DNA of 64,000 nt from Streptomyces sp. NBC_01669 (GCF_026339735.1 NZ_JAPEQG010000001.1:3286001-3350000); one strand, 5' to 3'; positions 33,727 through 43,770 are shown, counted from the stretch's first letter. Translations and numbers: made by a program. Notes: a model not told the origin generated them from the sequence alone.

Positions 33727-35193
33727 TCACTTCTCCGCGCGGACCGGAATGTCGAGGACCACCTGGGTGCCGCGCTCGGGGGCCGGGACCATGCCGAACG
33801 ATCCGCTCAACTCGCCCTCCACCAGCGTCCGTACGATCTGCAGCCCCAGGTTGCCGGCCCGCTGCGGGTCGAACCCCTCGGGCAGCCCGCACCCGTCGTC
33901 CTGGACGGTGATCAGCAATCGCGCCTCGGCTGATGAGCCGCCGCGCACCGCCGAGACCTCGACCGTGCCGGTCTGGCCGACGGTGAACGCGTGTTCCAGG
34001 GCGTTCTGCAGCACCTCGGTGAGCACCATGGCAAGCGGAGTGGCCACTTCCGCATCGAGGATGCCGAACCGTCCCGTACGTCGGCAGGTGACCCGGCCCG
34101 GGGAGATCTCGGCGACCATCGCGATGACCCGGTCGGCGATCTCGTCGAACTCGACCCGCTCGTCCAGATTCTGGGACAGCGTCTCATGAACGATGGCGAT
34201 CGAACCGACGCGCCGTACCGCCTCGTTGAGGGCTTCGCGGCCCTGCGCGGACTCCATCCGGCGGGCCTGCAGACGCAACAGGGCGGCCACCGTCTGAAGG
34301 TTGTTCTTCACCCGGTGGTGGATCTCCCGGATGGTGGCGTCCTTCGTGATCAACTCGCGCTCGCGGCGACGCAGTTCGGTGACGTCACGGAGGAGGACCA
34401 GGGAGCCGATCCTGACCCCCTTGGGCTTGAGCGGGATCGCCCGGAGCTGAATCACGCCGCCCGCGCATTCGACCTCGAACTCGCGGGGCGCGTAACCGCT
34501 CGCCAGTTTGACCAGGGCCTCGTCCACCGGGCCGCGGGAGGGGGCGAGTTCGGCGGTGGTCCGGCCGAGGTGGTGTCCGACGAGGTCGGAGGCGAGACCG
34601 AGGCGGTGGTACGCGGAGAGGCCGTTGGGGCTGGCGTACTGGACGACACCGTCGGCATCGAGCCTGATCAGTCCGTCACCGACGCGCGGCGAGGCATCCA
34701 TGTCGACCTGCTGGCCCGGGAACGGGAAGGACCCCGCGGCGATCATCTGGGCCAGGTCGGAGGCCGACTGCAGATAGGTGAGCTCCAGCCGGGACGGGGT
34801 ACGGACGGTCAGGAGATTCGTGTTGCGGGCGATGACGCCCAGAACCCGGCCCTCACGGCGTACGGGGATCGACTCGACCCGTACCGGCACCTCCTCGCGC
34901 CACTCCGGGTCGCCCTCGCGGACGATCCGGCCCTCGTCGAGCGCCGCGTCCAGCAGCGGGCGGCGGCCGCGCGGCACCAGATGGCCGACCATGTCGTCCT
35001 GGTACGAGGTGGGTCCCGTGTTGGGCCGCATCTGGGCGACGGACACATAGCGGGTCCCGTCGCGGGTGGGCACCCACAGGACGAGGTCGGCGAAGGACAG
35101 GTCGGAGAGCAGCTGCCACTCCGAGACCAGCAGATGCAGCCACTCGAGGTCGGTGTCGCCGAGGGCTGTGTGCTGGCGGACGAGGTCGTTCAT
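33727..35193 (-). CDS. pdtaS: PdtaS-type sensor histidine kinase
   Basis: 488 residues from the ATG at 35193; a GTG at 35202 adds three. The order is GAF (~1-150; LVLWVPTRDGTRYVSVAQ), PAS (~175-270; GLIRLDADGVVQYASPNG), HisKA_2 with the phosphorylated His in IREIHHRVKNNLQTVAALLRLQARR, then the ATPase domain (VLTEVLQNALEHAF, DDGCGLPEGF, GNLGLQIVRTL). There are no membrane helices, so it is cytosolic. PdtaS kinases pass phosphate to ANTAR-type antiterminators that act on RNA; no such partner gene is in the window. It is adjacent to wblE as in other actinobacteria. Confidence 0.87.
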   Translation of the reverse strand: MNDLVRQHTALGDTDLEWLHLLVSEWQLLSDLSFADLVLWVPTRDGTRYVSVAQMRPNTGPTSYQDDMVGHLVPRGRRPLLDAALDEGRIVREGDPEWREEVPVRVESIPVRREGRVLGVIARNTNLLTVRTPSRLELTYLQSASDLAQMIAAGSFPFPGQQVDMDASPRVGDGLIRLDADGVVQYASPNGLSAYHRLGLASDLVGHHLGRTTAELAPSRGPVDEALVKLASGYAPREFEVECAGGVIQLRAIPLKPKGVRIGSLVLLRDVTELRRRERELITKDATIREIHHRVKNNLQTVAALLRLQARRMESAQGREALNEAVRRVGSIAIVHETLSQNLDERVEFDEIADRVIAMVAEISPGRVTCRRTGRFGILDAEVATPLAMVLTEVLQNALEHAFTVGQTGTVEVSAVRGGSSAEARLLITVQDDGCGLPEGFDPQRAGNLGLQIVRTLVEGELSGSFGMVPAPERGTQVVLDIPVRAEK

Positions 35194-35547
35194 GGAGGGC
35201 ACGTGTGCGAGCGTACCTGTGGATACGCGCCGGTTCCGAACCGAGCGGCCTGCCCGTACGTGTAAGGGGACAGGGGCCGGAAATTGGCGTGCTCCGATGG
35301 ATGGACAGACAAGAATGGTCTAGTCCACAATGCTCAAGACAGAGCTTCCGCTCTCCCCGCACAGGAGAGTGGATCGAGGTACCCGCGCTCTCTGCCCTGA
35401 CTGCGCCGGTACCTCCCCCGGCCGGGGGCACCGCACACCGCCGGCCGAGCAACTCCGGGCTGCGGTGCCGGACGGGCTGAGGGTCCCGTCCCGGCGCCGC
35501 GGCCCGCGGGTCTTTCTGCGGACCTCTCCCACCGGAGACCGGCGCGG
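35194..35547. other. Intergenic region with dre-like site
   Basis: About 350 bases between the kinase gene start and the stop of the SIS gene. It carries a DasR-type site at 35314-35329 and otherwise no supported gene. It should hold the kinase promoter. Confidence 0.5.
35314..35329. promoter_or_regulatory. dre-like DasR site near sensor kinase
   Basis: AATGGTCTAGTCCACA has one mismatch to the TGGTCTAGACCA palindrome. It lies 121 bases upstream of the kinase gene and downstream of the SIS gene. Confidence 0.55.
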
Positions 35548-36617
35548 TCAGCGGGTCTCGGTGACCTTGGCCAGGGCACGGGGCGCGTCCGGGTCCTGGC
35601 CGCGGGCGATCGTCACCTCGTACGCCAGCATCTGCAGCGGCAGGATCTCCAGGATCGGCTGGACCTCCTCGGCGACCCCGGCCGTCGGCAGTACGAATCC
35701 CGCGGACGCCGCCTCCACCTGGGCCTTGGGGCCGACCACGAAGAGGTCCGCGCCGCGGCCGCGCAGCCGGTCCAGGACCGGCTGGAGGGCCTCGCCGCCC
35801 CGGCCGTCCGTGACGACTGCGATCACCGGGGAGATGTTGTCGACCATGGCGAGCGGGCCGTGCAGCAGATCCGCGCCCGAGTAGGAGAGAGCGGGGATGC
35901 AGCTCGTCTCCATCAGCTTCAGAGCGGCTTCCTTGGCCGTCGGGTAGCCGTAGCCGCGCGAGGTGATGACCATGCGCTCGGCGAAACGGTAGCGCGCGGC
36001 CAGGGCCTTGACCTCGTCCTTGCGGGCCAGGATCGCCTCCGCCAGTTCCGGCAGGATCGCGGCGGCGCCGCCGTCACCGCCGCGCAGGCCCTCGACGAAG
36101 AGATAGAGGGACAGCAGGGAGGCGGTGTAGGTCTTCGTGGCCGGGAGGGCCTTCTCCGGGCCCGCCAGGATGTCGATGTGGTACTCGGAGACGGCGGCGA
36201 GCGGCGAGTCCGGGTTGTTGGTGACGGCCAGGGTGAGTGCACCGGCCTCGCGGGCCGCTCCGGTGGACGCCACCAGGTCGGGCGAGCCGCCGGACTGGCT
36301 GACCGTGATGACGAGGACGTCCCGCAGGTCCGGCTTCGCGCCGTACGCGGTGGTGGTCGACATCGAGGCCAGACCGCAGGGCAGCCCGAGCCGGATCTCC
36401 AGCAGGTACTTCGCGTAGAGCGCGGCGTTGTCCGACGTGCCCCGGGCGGTGAGGAGGACGAAGCGCGGCTTCTTCGCCGCGATCTCGGTGGCCACCGCGC
36501 GGATCAGGGGGCGCCCCGGTCGAGGATGCGGCGCAGCACCCCGGGCTGCTCGGCCATCTCGCCGGACATGATCCGGCCCGGCTGCTCGCCCTGACCGGCC
36601 GAAGACGTGGCGGACAT
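35548..36617 (-). pseudogene. SIS-domain aminosugar-phosphate isomerase, frameshifted
   Basis: A two-SIS-domain protein like the isomerase half of glucosamine-6-phosphate synthase. It begins MSATSSAGQGEQPGR, MSGEMAEQPGVLRRILDRGAP, after which the frame hits a stop. The correct continuation LIRAVATEIAAKKPRFVLLTARGTSDNAALYAKYLL lies in the next frame. One base is missing in a five-G run (plus strand 36507-36511), either a real mutation or a sequencing error. The rest is intact: SQSGGSPDLV and TSRGYGYPTAKEAALKLMETS are SIS phosphosugar motifs. The ATG at 36617 has GGGAGG upstream. It is divergent from nagB with a shared dre site, so it fits GlcNAc metabolism. Confidence 0.85.
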
Positions 36618-36778
36618 GTCGGGTGCCTCCCAGGCGTGTTTCGGTGCGTCCGGAGCGCCGTTCGACCAAGTCGACCACGGGGTGCGGGAGCGCCGCCAGC
36701 GGGCTGCGGCCGGACAGCGCACGAAGGGAAGCCGGACGTCACCTGCGGGTTGCCAGGCTCTGCTAGATTAGCCTTAGA

Positions 36779-36793
36779 TTGGTCTATACCACA
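36779..36793. promoter_or_regulatory. dre (DasR site) between SIS gene and nagB
   Basis: TTGGTCTATACCACA contains the near-perfect palindrome TGGTCTATACCA, 32 bases before the nagB start. It is the expected DasR target for GlcN-6-P control. Confidence 0.8.
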
Positions 36794-36824
36794 TATCGCG
36801 ACTCTTCAGATCGGCAGGCCCCGC

Positions 36825-37610
36825 GTGGAAGTTGTCATCGTCCCGGACGCCAAGGCAGGCGGCGAACTCATCGCGGGAGCCATCGGCGCCCTGCTGAGCC
36901 GCAAGCCCGACGCCCTTCTCGGCGTTGCCACCGGCTCGACCCCGCTGCCCATCTACCAGGCGCTGGCGGCCAAGGTGCGCTCCGGCGAGGTGGACGCCTC
37001 GCGTGCGCGCATCTGCCAGCTCGACGAGTACGTCGGACTGCCGGCCGGCCACCCCGAGTCGTACCGTTCGGTGGTGCTGCGCGAGGTCGTCGAGCCGCTC
37101 GGACTGTCCGAGGAGTCCTTCATGGGTCCGGACGGCTCCGCCGAGGACGTCCAGGCCGCCTGCGAGGCGTACGACCAGGCGCTTGCCACGGCGGGCGGAG
37201 TGGACCTGCAGCTGCTCGGGATCGGCACGGACGGGCACATCGGCTTCAACGAGCCGTGCTCCTCGCTGGCGTCCCGTACCCGGATCAAGACGCTGACCGA
37301 GCAGACCCGGGTCGACAACGCGCGCTTCTTCGACAACGACATCAGCCAGGTGCCGCACCACGTCATCACGCAGGGCATCGGCACGATCCTGGAGTCCCGC
37401 CACCCGATCCTGCTGGCGACGGGCGAGGGCAAGGCCGAGGCGGTGGCGCTGACGGTCGAGGGGCCGGTGGCGTCGTTCGTACCGGCGTCGGCCCTGCAGC
37501 TGCATCCGCATGCGACGGTGGTCGTGGACGAGGCCGCGGCGTCGAAGCTGAAGCTGGCGGACTACTTCCGGGCCACGTATGCGGCGAAGCCGCGGTGGCA
37601 GGGGATCTAG
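36825..37610 (+). CDS. nagB: Glucosamine-6-phosphate deaminase
   Basis: 261 residues. It converts glucosamine-6-P to fructose-6-P and ammonia, linking chitin breakdown to glycolysis. LLGVATGSTPLPIYQAL is the phosphate loop, QLDEYVGLPAGHPESY holds catalytic Asp, LGIGTDGHIGFNEP is the lid/active-site motif with the His-Asp pair, and HHVITQGIGTILESR follows. The start is GTG at 36825, close behind the dre site. Its TAG stop is inside the CTAG end of a repeat element (37607 onward), and a terminator follows at 37790. Confidence 0.94.
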   Translation: MEVVIVPDAKAGGELIAGAIGALLSRKPDALLGVATGSTPLPIYQALAAKVRSGEVDASRARICQLDEYVGLPAGHPESYRSVVLREVVEPLGLSEESFMGPDGSAEDVQAACEAYDQALATAGGVDLQLLGIGTDGHIGFNEPCSSLASRTRIKTLTEQTRVDNARFFDNDISQVPHHVITQGIGTILESRHPILLATGEGKAEAVALTVEGPVASFVPASALQLHPHATVVVDEAAASKLKLADYFRATYAAKPRWQGI

Positions 37611-37777
37611 TGCCGTGACCGGCCATGTTTGCCCCATGAGGAGCGGCGTCCGGTGCGTGCGATCGCACGGCGGATGATCGTCCTCGTACTGGGCGTACGT
37701 GGGCGACTGAAGACAACGCGGCGAGGCGCCGTGCCGGACGTCGCGGGCCCACGAAGATCGGCCGGACAGGCTCTGAG
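37607..37777 (+). repeat. CTAG-ended inverted-repeat element, copy A
   Basis: The left end CTAGTGCCGTGACCGGCC and ATGTTTGCCCCATGAGGAGC match copy C almost base for base for ~65 bases (to GCGATCGCA-GGCGG). Beyond that the interior differs. A degraded right end may be AGATCGGCCGGACAGG near 37756-37771; the exact boundary is uncertain. It has no coding capacity and is MITE-like. Its first bases supply the nagB stop codon. Confidence 0.6.
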
Positions 37778-37789
37778 GGCTCGAAAGGG

Positions 37790-37815
37790 CCGGGACACCG
37801 CGTGGGGTGTCCCGG
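37790..37815. terminator. Terminator between nagB and dasD
   Basis: Arms CCGGGACACC and GGTGTCCCGG with loop GCGTGG. It serves the two convergent genes. Confidence 0.75.
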
Positions 37816-37910
37816 CACTTTCATGCGCCGGTTGCGCGACCGGCGGGCGCGTCGTCCTCGATCGCCGGACCGGGGTCGGAACCCCTGACGGCGTGCGGAC
37901 CGTTCCCGTG

Positions 37911-39452
37911 TCAGGCTCCGGACGGGCCGGCTGAACCCGTGATGGCCTCTGCTGCTGCCTGGCCGCAGACTCGGGCTGCGCCGTGGGTGGCTACGTACAG
38001 CGCGCCTCTCGGGGACTCCTGCGGAACTCCCATTTCGACGACCACCGTGTCGGGGCGCTCGGCGATCAGGGCGTCCACGGCGTCCGTCATCCACGGGTGA
38101 CGGTGGGCGTCGCGGACGACCGCGACGATGCGGCGGTCCCCCGCGGCGTCCAGGACCGCTGTCACGGGGGCCTCGGTCTCGCTGTTGTAGGTGTCGGTGC
38201 CGGTGCCCGGCAGGATCCGGGCCAGTTCGGCCGCGATGCCCCACGGGGTCTCGTCGCCGACCGCAATGTTCGCGACCGGAGTGAACGCGGCGACGTACGC
38301 CGGCTCGGTCAGTGGTTCGGCCGTGCCGGACACCTGCACCGCACGACGGGCGGCCACCAGGCCGACGTCGGAAGCGATACCGGTGCCGGGCGCGGTCCCC
38401 TCCTGCGTTGCCGCGCCCGGCTCCGGGACAACCCCCCTCGCCCGCCGCGTCCAGGACGCGAGGGCACGTACCCGTGCCGCCGCGTCGGCCAGCCGTTCCT
38501 CGGGCAGTTCGCCGGTCCGTACCGCCGCGACCAGCGCGTCGCGCAGCCGCAGCACGGTGTCCTCGTCGTCCAGCCCGCCGCCGACACAGATCGCGTCGGC
38601 GCCCGCGGCGATCGCGAGGACGGAACCGCGCTCGATCCCGTACGTCGAGGAAATGGCCTGCATCTCCATGCCGTCGGTGACGATCAGCCCGTCGTAACCC
38701 AGTTCCTCGCGCAGCAGACCGGTGAGGATCTGCGGGCTCAGCGTCGCCGGGCGGTCGGGGTCGAGCGCGGGAAGCAGAATATGCGCGCTCATCACCGATT
38801 TGGAACCCGCCGCGATCGCCGCCCGGAAGGGCACCAGCTCACGGGCGTGCAGGGTGTCGAGGTCCACATCGATGCGGGGCAGCGCGTGGTGCGAGTCGAC
38901 CGCGGTGTCACCGTGCCCCGGGAAGTGCTTGGTGCAGGCGGCGACCCCGGCGGCCTGGAGTCCCTCGACGTACGCGGCGGTGTGCCGGGCAACGAGGTGC
39001 GGGTCGGCTCCGAAGGACCGTACGCCGATGACCGGGTTGCCCGGGTTCGAGTTGACGTCGGCGGACGGCGCCCAGTTGAGGTTGACGCCGCACTCGGCGA
39101 GCCGGCGGCCGAGCTCCTGGGCGACCGCACGGGTCAGCCCCAGGTCGTCGACGGCGCCGAGTGCGAGGTTGCCGGGGAAGGACGAGCCATGACGCACCTC
39201 GAGCCGGGTGACGTCACCGCCCTCCTCGTCGATCGCGACGAGTACGTCGTCCCGCTCGGCCCGGAGCTGGGCGGTGAGCGCGGAGAGCTGCTCCGGCGTC
39301 TCGATGTTGCGGCCGAACAGACCGACGGAGGAGAGTCCCTCGCCGACTCGGCGCAGCAGCCAGTCCGGCGCGGTGGTGCCGGCGAACCCCGGCTGCAGGA
39401 CGGCCAGGGCGTCGCGCGTGACGGTGTCCGTGGTGGAGGTGAGCGTGGTCAT
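37911..39452 (-). CDS. dasD: GH3 beta-N-acetylglucosaminidase DasD
   Basis: 513 residues, glycoside hydrolase family 3. KHFPGHGDTAVDSHHALP is the NagZ-type loop whose Asp-His pair acts as acid/base, and YDGLIVTDGMEMQAI holds the nucleophile Asp. The C-terminal ~150 residues form the second GH3 domain. There is no signal peptide, so it is intracellular, where it should split imported chitobiose to GlcNAc. It lies 9 bases after dasC on the same strand, in the S. coelicolor das order. Confidence 0.9.
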   Translation of the reverse strand: MTTLTSTTDTVTRDALAVLQPGFAGTTAPDWLLRRVGEGLSSVGLFGRNIETPEQLSALTAQLRAERDDVLVAIDEEGGDVTRLEVRHGSSFPGNLALGAVDDLGLTRAVAQELGRRLAECGVNLNWAPSADVNSNPGNPVIGVRSFGADPHLVARHTAAYVEGLQAAGVAACTKHFPGHGDTAVDSHHALPRIDVDLDTLHARELVPFRAAIAAGSKSVMSAHILLPALDPDRPATLSPQILTGLLREELGYDGLIVTDGMEMQAISSTYGIERGSVLAIAAGADAICVGGGLDDEDTVLRLRDALVAAVRTGELPEERLADAAARVRALASWTRRARGVVPEPGAATQEGTAPGTGIASDVGLVAARRAVQVSGTAEPLTEPAYVAAFTPVANIAVGDETPWGIAAELARILPGTGTDTYNSETEAPVTAVLDAAGDRRIVAVVRDAHRHPWMTDAVDALIAERPDTVVVEMGVPQESPRGALYVATHGAARVCGQAAAEAITGSAGPSGA

Positions 39453-39461
39453 GACGCGGCG

Positions 39462-40292
39462 TTATCCCTTCACGGCGCCGTCGGTAAGACCGCTGACGGC
39501 CTTGCGCTGCAAGTAGATGAAGAGGATCAGGATCGGGATCGCGAAGAGCGAGGAGGCAGCCATGGTCGCCCCCCAGTCGTCACCGAACGCGGTCTGGAAC
39601 TGCGAGAGCCAGAGCGGCAGGGTCTGGGACTCGATGTCCTTGTTGAGGATGAGGACGAGCGGGAACTCGTTCCAGGCGGTGATGAATCCGAAGAGCGAGG
39701 TCGCCATCAGACCGGGGCCGAGCAGCGGCAGGATCACCCTTCTGAACGCCTGCGGGCGGGTGCAGCCGTCGACCATGGCGGACTCCTCCAGTTCCTTGGG
39801 CACAGCGGCGACGTAGCCGCGCAGCGTCAGGACGGTGAAGGGCAGGACCATCATCATGTAGAAGACCGTCAGCGGGACCAGGCTGTTCAGCATGTCCGCA
39901 TCGCGGACCAGCATGTAGATCGCGATGACCATGACTTCCCACGGCGCCATCTGCGCGATCATGAACGTCAGCAGGATGCCGCGGCGGCCCTTGAAGCGCA
40001 TACGCGCCATCGCGAAGGACGCCAGCAGCGCGATCACCAGCGAGGCGGCCACGGAGAGGATCGTCACCGTGAACGAGTTGCCGACCAGGGTCCAGAAGTG
40101 GTCGGCCGCGATGGCCTTCTTGAAGTGCCCGAGGGTGATGTCCGTGGGGAACCACACCGGGGTGTCGGTGATGATGTCGCCGGTCGGCTTGAACGCCGTG
40201 CTGAACATCCAGTAGACGGGGAAGGCGAAGCCTATGAAGAGGACGACAGCCGTCAGGTTGGGCCAGATCCGGCCGAACAGTGAGCGCCTCAC
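39462..40292 (-). CDS. dasC: Chitobiose ABC transporter permease DasC
   Basis: 276 residues, six membrane helices (IWPNLTAVVLFIGFAFPVYWM first). The binding-protein-dependent permease loop is EESAMVDGCTRPQAFRRVILPLLGPGL, the MalG-type EAA motif. It pairs with DasB to form the membrane channel for (GlcNAc)2. The GTG start overlaps the dasB stop by GTGA, so the two are translated together. The ATPase (MsiK in S. coelicolor) is encoded elsewhere; none is nearby. Confidence 0.93.
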   Translation of the reverse strand: MRRSLFGRIWPNLTAVVLFIGFAFPVYWMFSTAFKPTGDIITDTPVWFPTDITLGHFKKAIAADHFWTLVGNSFTVTILSVAASLVIALLASFAMARMRFKGRRGILLTFMIAQMAPWEVMVIAIYMLVRDADMLNSLVPLTVFYMMMVLPFTVLTLRGYVAAVPKELEESAMVDGCTRPQAFRRVILPLLGPGLMATSLFGFITAWNEFPLVLILNKDIESQTLPLWLSQFQTAFGDDWGATMAASSLFAIPILILFIYLQRKAVSGLTDGAVKG

Positions 40293-41275
40293 AGCTCGTC
40301 CTCCTCTTGCTTGAGTACGGTGCGCAGGTAGTAACCGGTCATCGCCAGCAGGACAATGATCGTCAGGAACGAGATGGCCGCACCCATGCCGAAGTGCTGG
40401 TTGCCGACGCCTTCGACGAACGCGTAGACGGGCAGGGTCTCGGTGAGCCGGTCCGGGCCGCCGCCGTTGATCGCGAAGAGCTGGGCGAAGGACTTGAAGA
40501 CCCAGATGACTTCGAGGAACGTCGTGGCCAGCAGGAACGGCTTGAGGAACGGGAGCGTCACCGAGGTGAAGCTCTTCCAGGAGCCGGCTCCGTCGAGCGA
40601 GGCGGCCTCGTACAGCTCCTTGGGGATCGTCGTCGACGCGGCGTACAGGTTGATCGCCACGAACGGGATGGACTGCCAGACGATCACCAGGGTGACCAGC
40701 GAGAAGGTGGAGAACTGACTGCTCGTCCAGTTGAAGTCGGCCATCGAGTGCCAGCCGAGGCTGTCGAGGACGTAGTTGACGACACCGAACCGCTGGGCGA
40801 ACAGCCACTGGTAGACCGTGGTCGCCGCGATCATCGGCATGGCCCAGGCGAGCACCAGGCCCAGCATGAGCAGCAGTCGCATCTTCTTGCCCAGCCGCGC
40901 GAGCAGCAGGCCGACCAGCATCCCGAGCAGCATGATCAGGACGACGTTGGCGGCGGTGAAGAGGACCGACCGCTCGACGACCCTCCAGAAGTCCGAGCTG
41001 CCGAGGACTTCCTTGTAGTTGTCGACGCCGTTCCACTCGGTCAGGTGGAGGATCAGCTGGCGCGGGTTGAGGTTCTGGAACGACAGCATGCCGTTCTTGA
41101 CCAGCGGGTAGCCCAGGAGCACCGCTGTGGCGAGCAGTGCGGGCAGGAGGAGGAGGTAGGGGGCGGATCCACCGGCCCGCTCCGTGCTCGATGCGGCGGG
41201 GCCGCCGGGAGGGGCGTCATTCTTGCGGACGCCGGCTGCCGGGACCGAGTCCACTTTTTCGGTCTGCACTGACAT
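40289..41275 (-). CDS. dasB: Chitobiose ABC transporter permease DasB
   Basis: 328 residues, six membrane helices after a polar ~40-residue N-terminus. YEAASLDGAGSWKSFTSVTLPFLKP is the MalF-type EAA loop. It is the partner of DasC. The ATG at 41275 is preferred because GAAGAG lies nine bases upstream; an ATG at 41284 leaves no spacing. A strong hairpin separates it from dasA (41319-41353), which would lower permease expression relative to the binding protein. Confidence 0.93.
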   Translation of the reverse strand: MSVQTEKVDSVPAAGVRKNDAPPGGPAASSTERAGGSAPYLLLLPALLATAVLLGYPLVKNGMLSFQNLNPRQLILHLTEWNGVDNYKEVLGSSDFWRVVERSVLFTAANVVLIMLLGMLVGLLLARLGKKMRLLLMLGLVLAWAMPMIAATTVYQWLFAQRFGVVNYVLDSLGWHSMADFNWTSSQFSTFSLVTLVIVWQSIPFVAINLYAASTTIPKELYEAASLDGAGSWKSFTSVTLPFLKPFLLATTFLEVIWVFKSFAQLFAINGGGPDRLTETLPVYAFVEGVGNQHFGMGAAISFLTIIVLLAMTGYYLRTVLKQEEDEL

Positions 41276-41318
41276 GCTCGCCATCTCTTCTTGGGCCGTA
41301 CGGTCGAGTCACGCGGGA

Positions 41319-41353
41319 GCGCCGGGGGGCGGCAGATGCCCGCCCCCCGGCGC
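41319..41353 (-). terminator. Intra-operon hairpin between dasA and dasB
   Basis: A perfect 14-bp stem GCGCCGGGGGGCGG/CCGCCCCCCGGCGC with a 7-nt loop lies just after the dasA stop. It is probably a partial terminator or mRNA 3' stabiliser. Confidence 0.7.
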
Positions 41354-41359
41354 GTGCGG

Positions 41360-42637
41360 TCAGCTCTTCTGCGAGAGACGCTTGTTGATCTCCGCCTCGA
41401 CCGCCTTGGCGGCGTCGGCCGGGGACTTACCGTTCAGAACCGCGGTCATGTAGCTCTTGATCGGGTTCGGCGCGTTCTCGACAGCGGCCCACTCGGGGAT
41501 GAGCGGGGTGGTGCCACCACCGGCGGCGGCCGGGGCCGCGGCGGCGCCGTTGCCGGTCAGGTTGGAGTTGAGCGACTCCTTGTTCGGGATGACGCCGTTC
41601 TCCTTGGCCAGCTGGCCCTCGAACTGGTCGGACAGGGCGAGCTTCAGGAACTCCTTGGCGAGGTCCTGCTTCTTGCTGCCCGCGGCGACCGCGAAGTTGG
41701 AGCCACCGAGGAAGACTCCCTCGGGCTTGTCGGCGGTCTCACCCGGGATGGTGAAGTAGCCGATGTCGCCCTCGATCTTCTTGTTGGCCGCGATGGCCGT
41801 GCCGGCCTCCCAGCCCATGCCGATGAAGGCACCGACCTTGCCCTTGGCGAAGACCTCGGCCTGCTGCGGGGTGGCCTCGTCCTTGTCCTTGGGGGCCTTG
41901 GAGTAGGACTGGTACTTCTTGTAGAGCTCCATGGCCGCGGCGACCTTGGGGTCGGAGAGGTTGGAGACGTACTTGTCGCCTTCCTTCTTCACGAGGTCCG
42001 CGCCCTGGCCGATGGTCAGGCCGTCGAAGAAGTACCAGTTCTGGCCGGGCATGTAGATCGGCTCGGCCTTGCCCTTCTTCTTGATGGCGTCGAGGTCCTT
42101 GAAGAACTCGTCGCGCGTCTTCGGGGTGTCCGTGATGCCGGCGTCGGCCCAGACCTTCTTGTTGTAGATGACGACGCGGTTGGCGAAGTACCACGGGGCG
42201 GCGTACTGCTTGCCGTCGAAGACGGAGGACTTGTTGAGCGCGTCGACCCAGTCGCCGCCGATCTCCTGCTTGAGGTCGCTCAGGTCGGCGAGGCCCCCGG
42301 TGGCCGCGTAGGCCGGGGTCTGGGTGTTGCCGACCTCGATGACGTCCGGCGGGGTCGACTCGGAGAGAGCCGTGGTGATCTTCTGCTGAATGCCGTCCCA
42401 CTTCTGGGTCTGGAACTTCAGCGTGGCGCCGGTCTTCTTCTTGAAGGCGGCGGTGAGGTCCTTGGTCCAGCCGGGAGGCGTGGAGCCGTCCATGGCCCAG
42501 ACGGTCAGCGTCTGGCCCTTGTAGCTGTCGGGCCCGGTCTTCTTGCTGCTGCTGTCGGTCTTGTCGTCCGAGCCACAGGCAGTGGCACCGGCCAAGAGAG
42601 CCACCACACCAATGGCCGCGATGAGTCCGCGCTTCAC
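41360..42637 (-). CDS. dasA: Chitobiose-binding lipoprotein DasA
   Basis: 425 residues. The signal peptide ends in a lipobox with Cys21 (LLAGATAC). A family 1 sugar-binding protein fold follows (GQTLTVWAMDGSTPPGW, STPPDVIEVGNTQTPAYAATGGLADL, YAAPWYFANRVVIYNKKVW). It binds N,N'-diacetylchitobiose outside the cell and delivers it to DasBC; in S. coelicolor it also affects development. It is the first gene of the operon, divergent from dasR, with two DasR-type sites upstream. Confidence 0.95.
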   Translation of the reverse strand: MKRGLIAAIGVVALLAGATACGSDDKTDSSSKKTGPDSYKGQTLTVWAMDGSTPPGWTKDLTAAFKKKTGATLKFQTQKWDGIQQKITTALSESTPPDVIEVGNTQTPAYAATGGLADLSDLKQEIGGDWVDALNKSSVFDGKQYAAPWYFANRVVIYNKKVWADAGITDTPKTRDEFFKDLDAIKKKGKAEPIYMPGQNWYFFDGLTIGQGADLVKKEGDKYVSNLSDPKVAAAMELYKKYQSYSKAPKDKDEATPQQAEVFAKGKVGAFIGMGWEAGTAIAANKKIEGDIGYFTIPGETADKPEGVFLGGSNFAVAAGSKKQDLAKEFLKLALSDQFEGQLAKENGVIPNKESLNSNLTGNGAAAAPAAAGGGTTPLIPEWAAVENAPNPIKSYMTAVLNGKSPADAAKAVEAEINKRLSQKS

Positions 42638-42746
42638 GACACCCTCCTCAGGGATGCAAGAGAATTCCCCCCACCACCCGAGATCGCCGTCCGTCGCACA
42701 ATTGAATACGACGGGTACTGCCCGTGGGGCTGGGACCTGGTCTTTA

Positions 42747-42760
42747 ATGGTTTAGACCAG
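42747..42760. promoter_or_regulatory. dre1 (DasR site) at dasA
   Basis: ATGGTTTAGACCAG has one mismatch to TGGTCTAGACCA. It is also the right half of a longer palindrome, CTGGTCT...AGACCAG, starting at 42737. Confidence 0.8.
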
Positions 42761-42770
42761 TAGCCGGAGC

Positions 42771-42784
42771 TTGGCCTAGACCTT
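42771..42784. promoter_or_regulatory. dre2 (DasR site) at dasA/dasR
   Basis: TTGGCCTAGACCTT keeps the CTAGACC half and the outer GG of the consensus. It lies 24 bases from dre1, on a similar helical face. Confidence 0.65.
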
Positions 42785-42843
42785 TAGGGGTGTCAAGGGT
42801 GTATAAGAAGTGCACTCGCGTCCGTTATAGGACCGACACCTGA

Positions 42844-43707
<864 letters not shown>

Positions 43708-43715
43708 GGCCGTGG

Positions 43716-43770
43716 ACCGGCTCCTGACCGAACAAACTGTTCAGACCCGGACAGAGCATCAGGAGTCGGT
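43716..43770 (+). terminator. Candidate terminator after dasR
   Basis: ACCGGCTCCTGA and TCAGGAGTCGGT arms (one mismatch) with a 31-nt loop begin 9 bases after the stop. Confidence 0.55.

Noticed and set aside
35369..35884. A GTG-started plus-strand frame with a CPDC motif next to the dre-like site
   Set aside because: The ribosome site is only one base from the start and most of the frame is antisense to the SIS gene.
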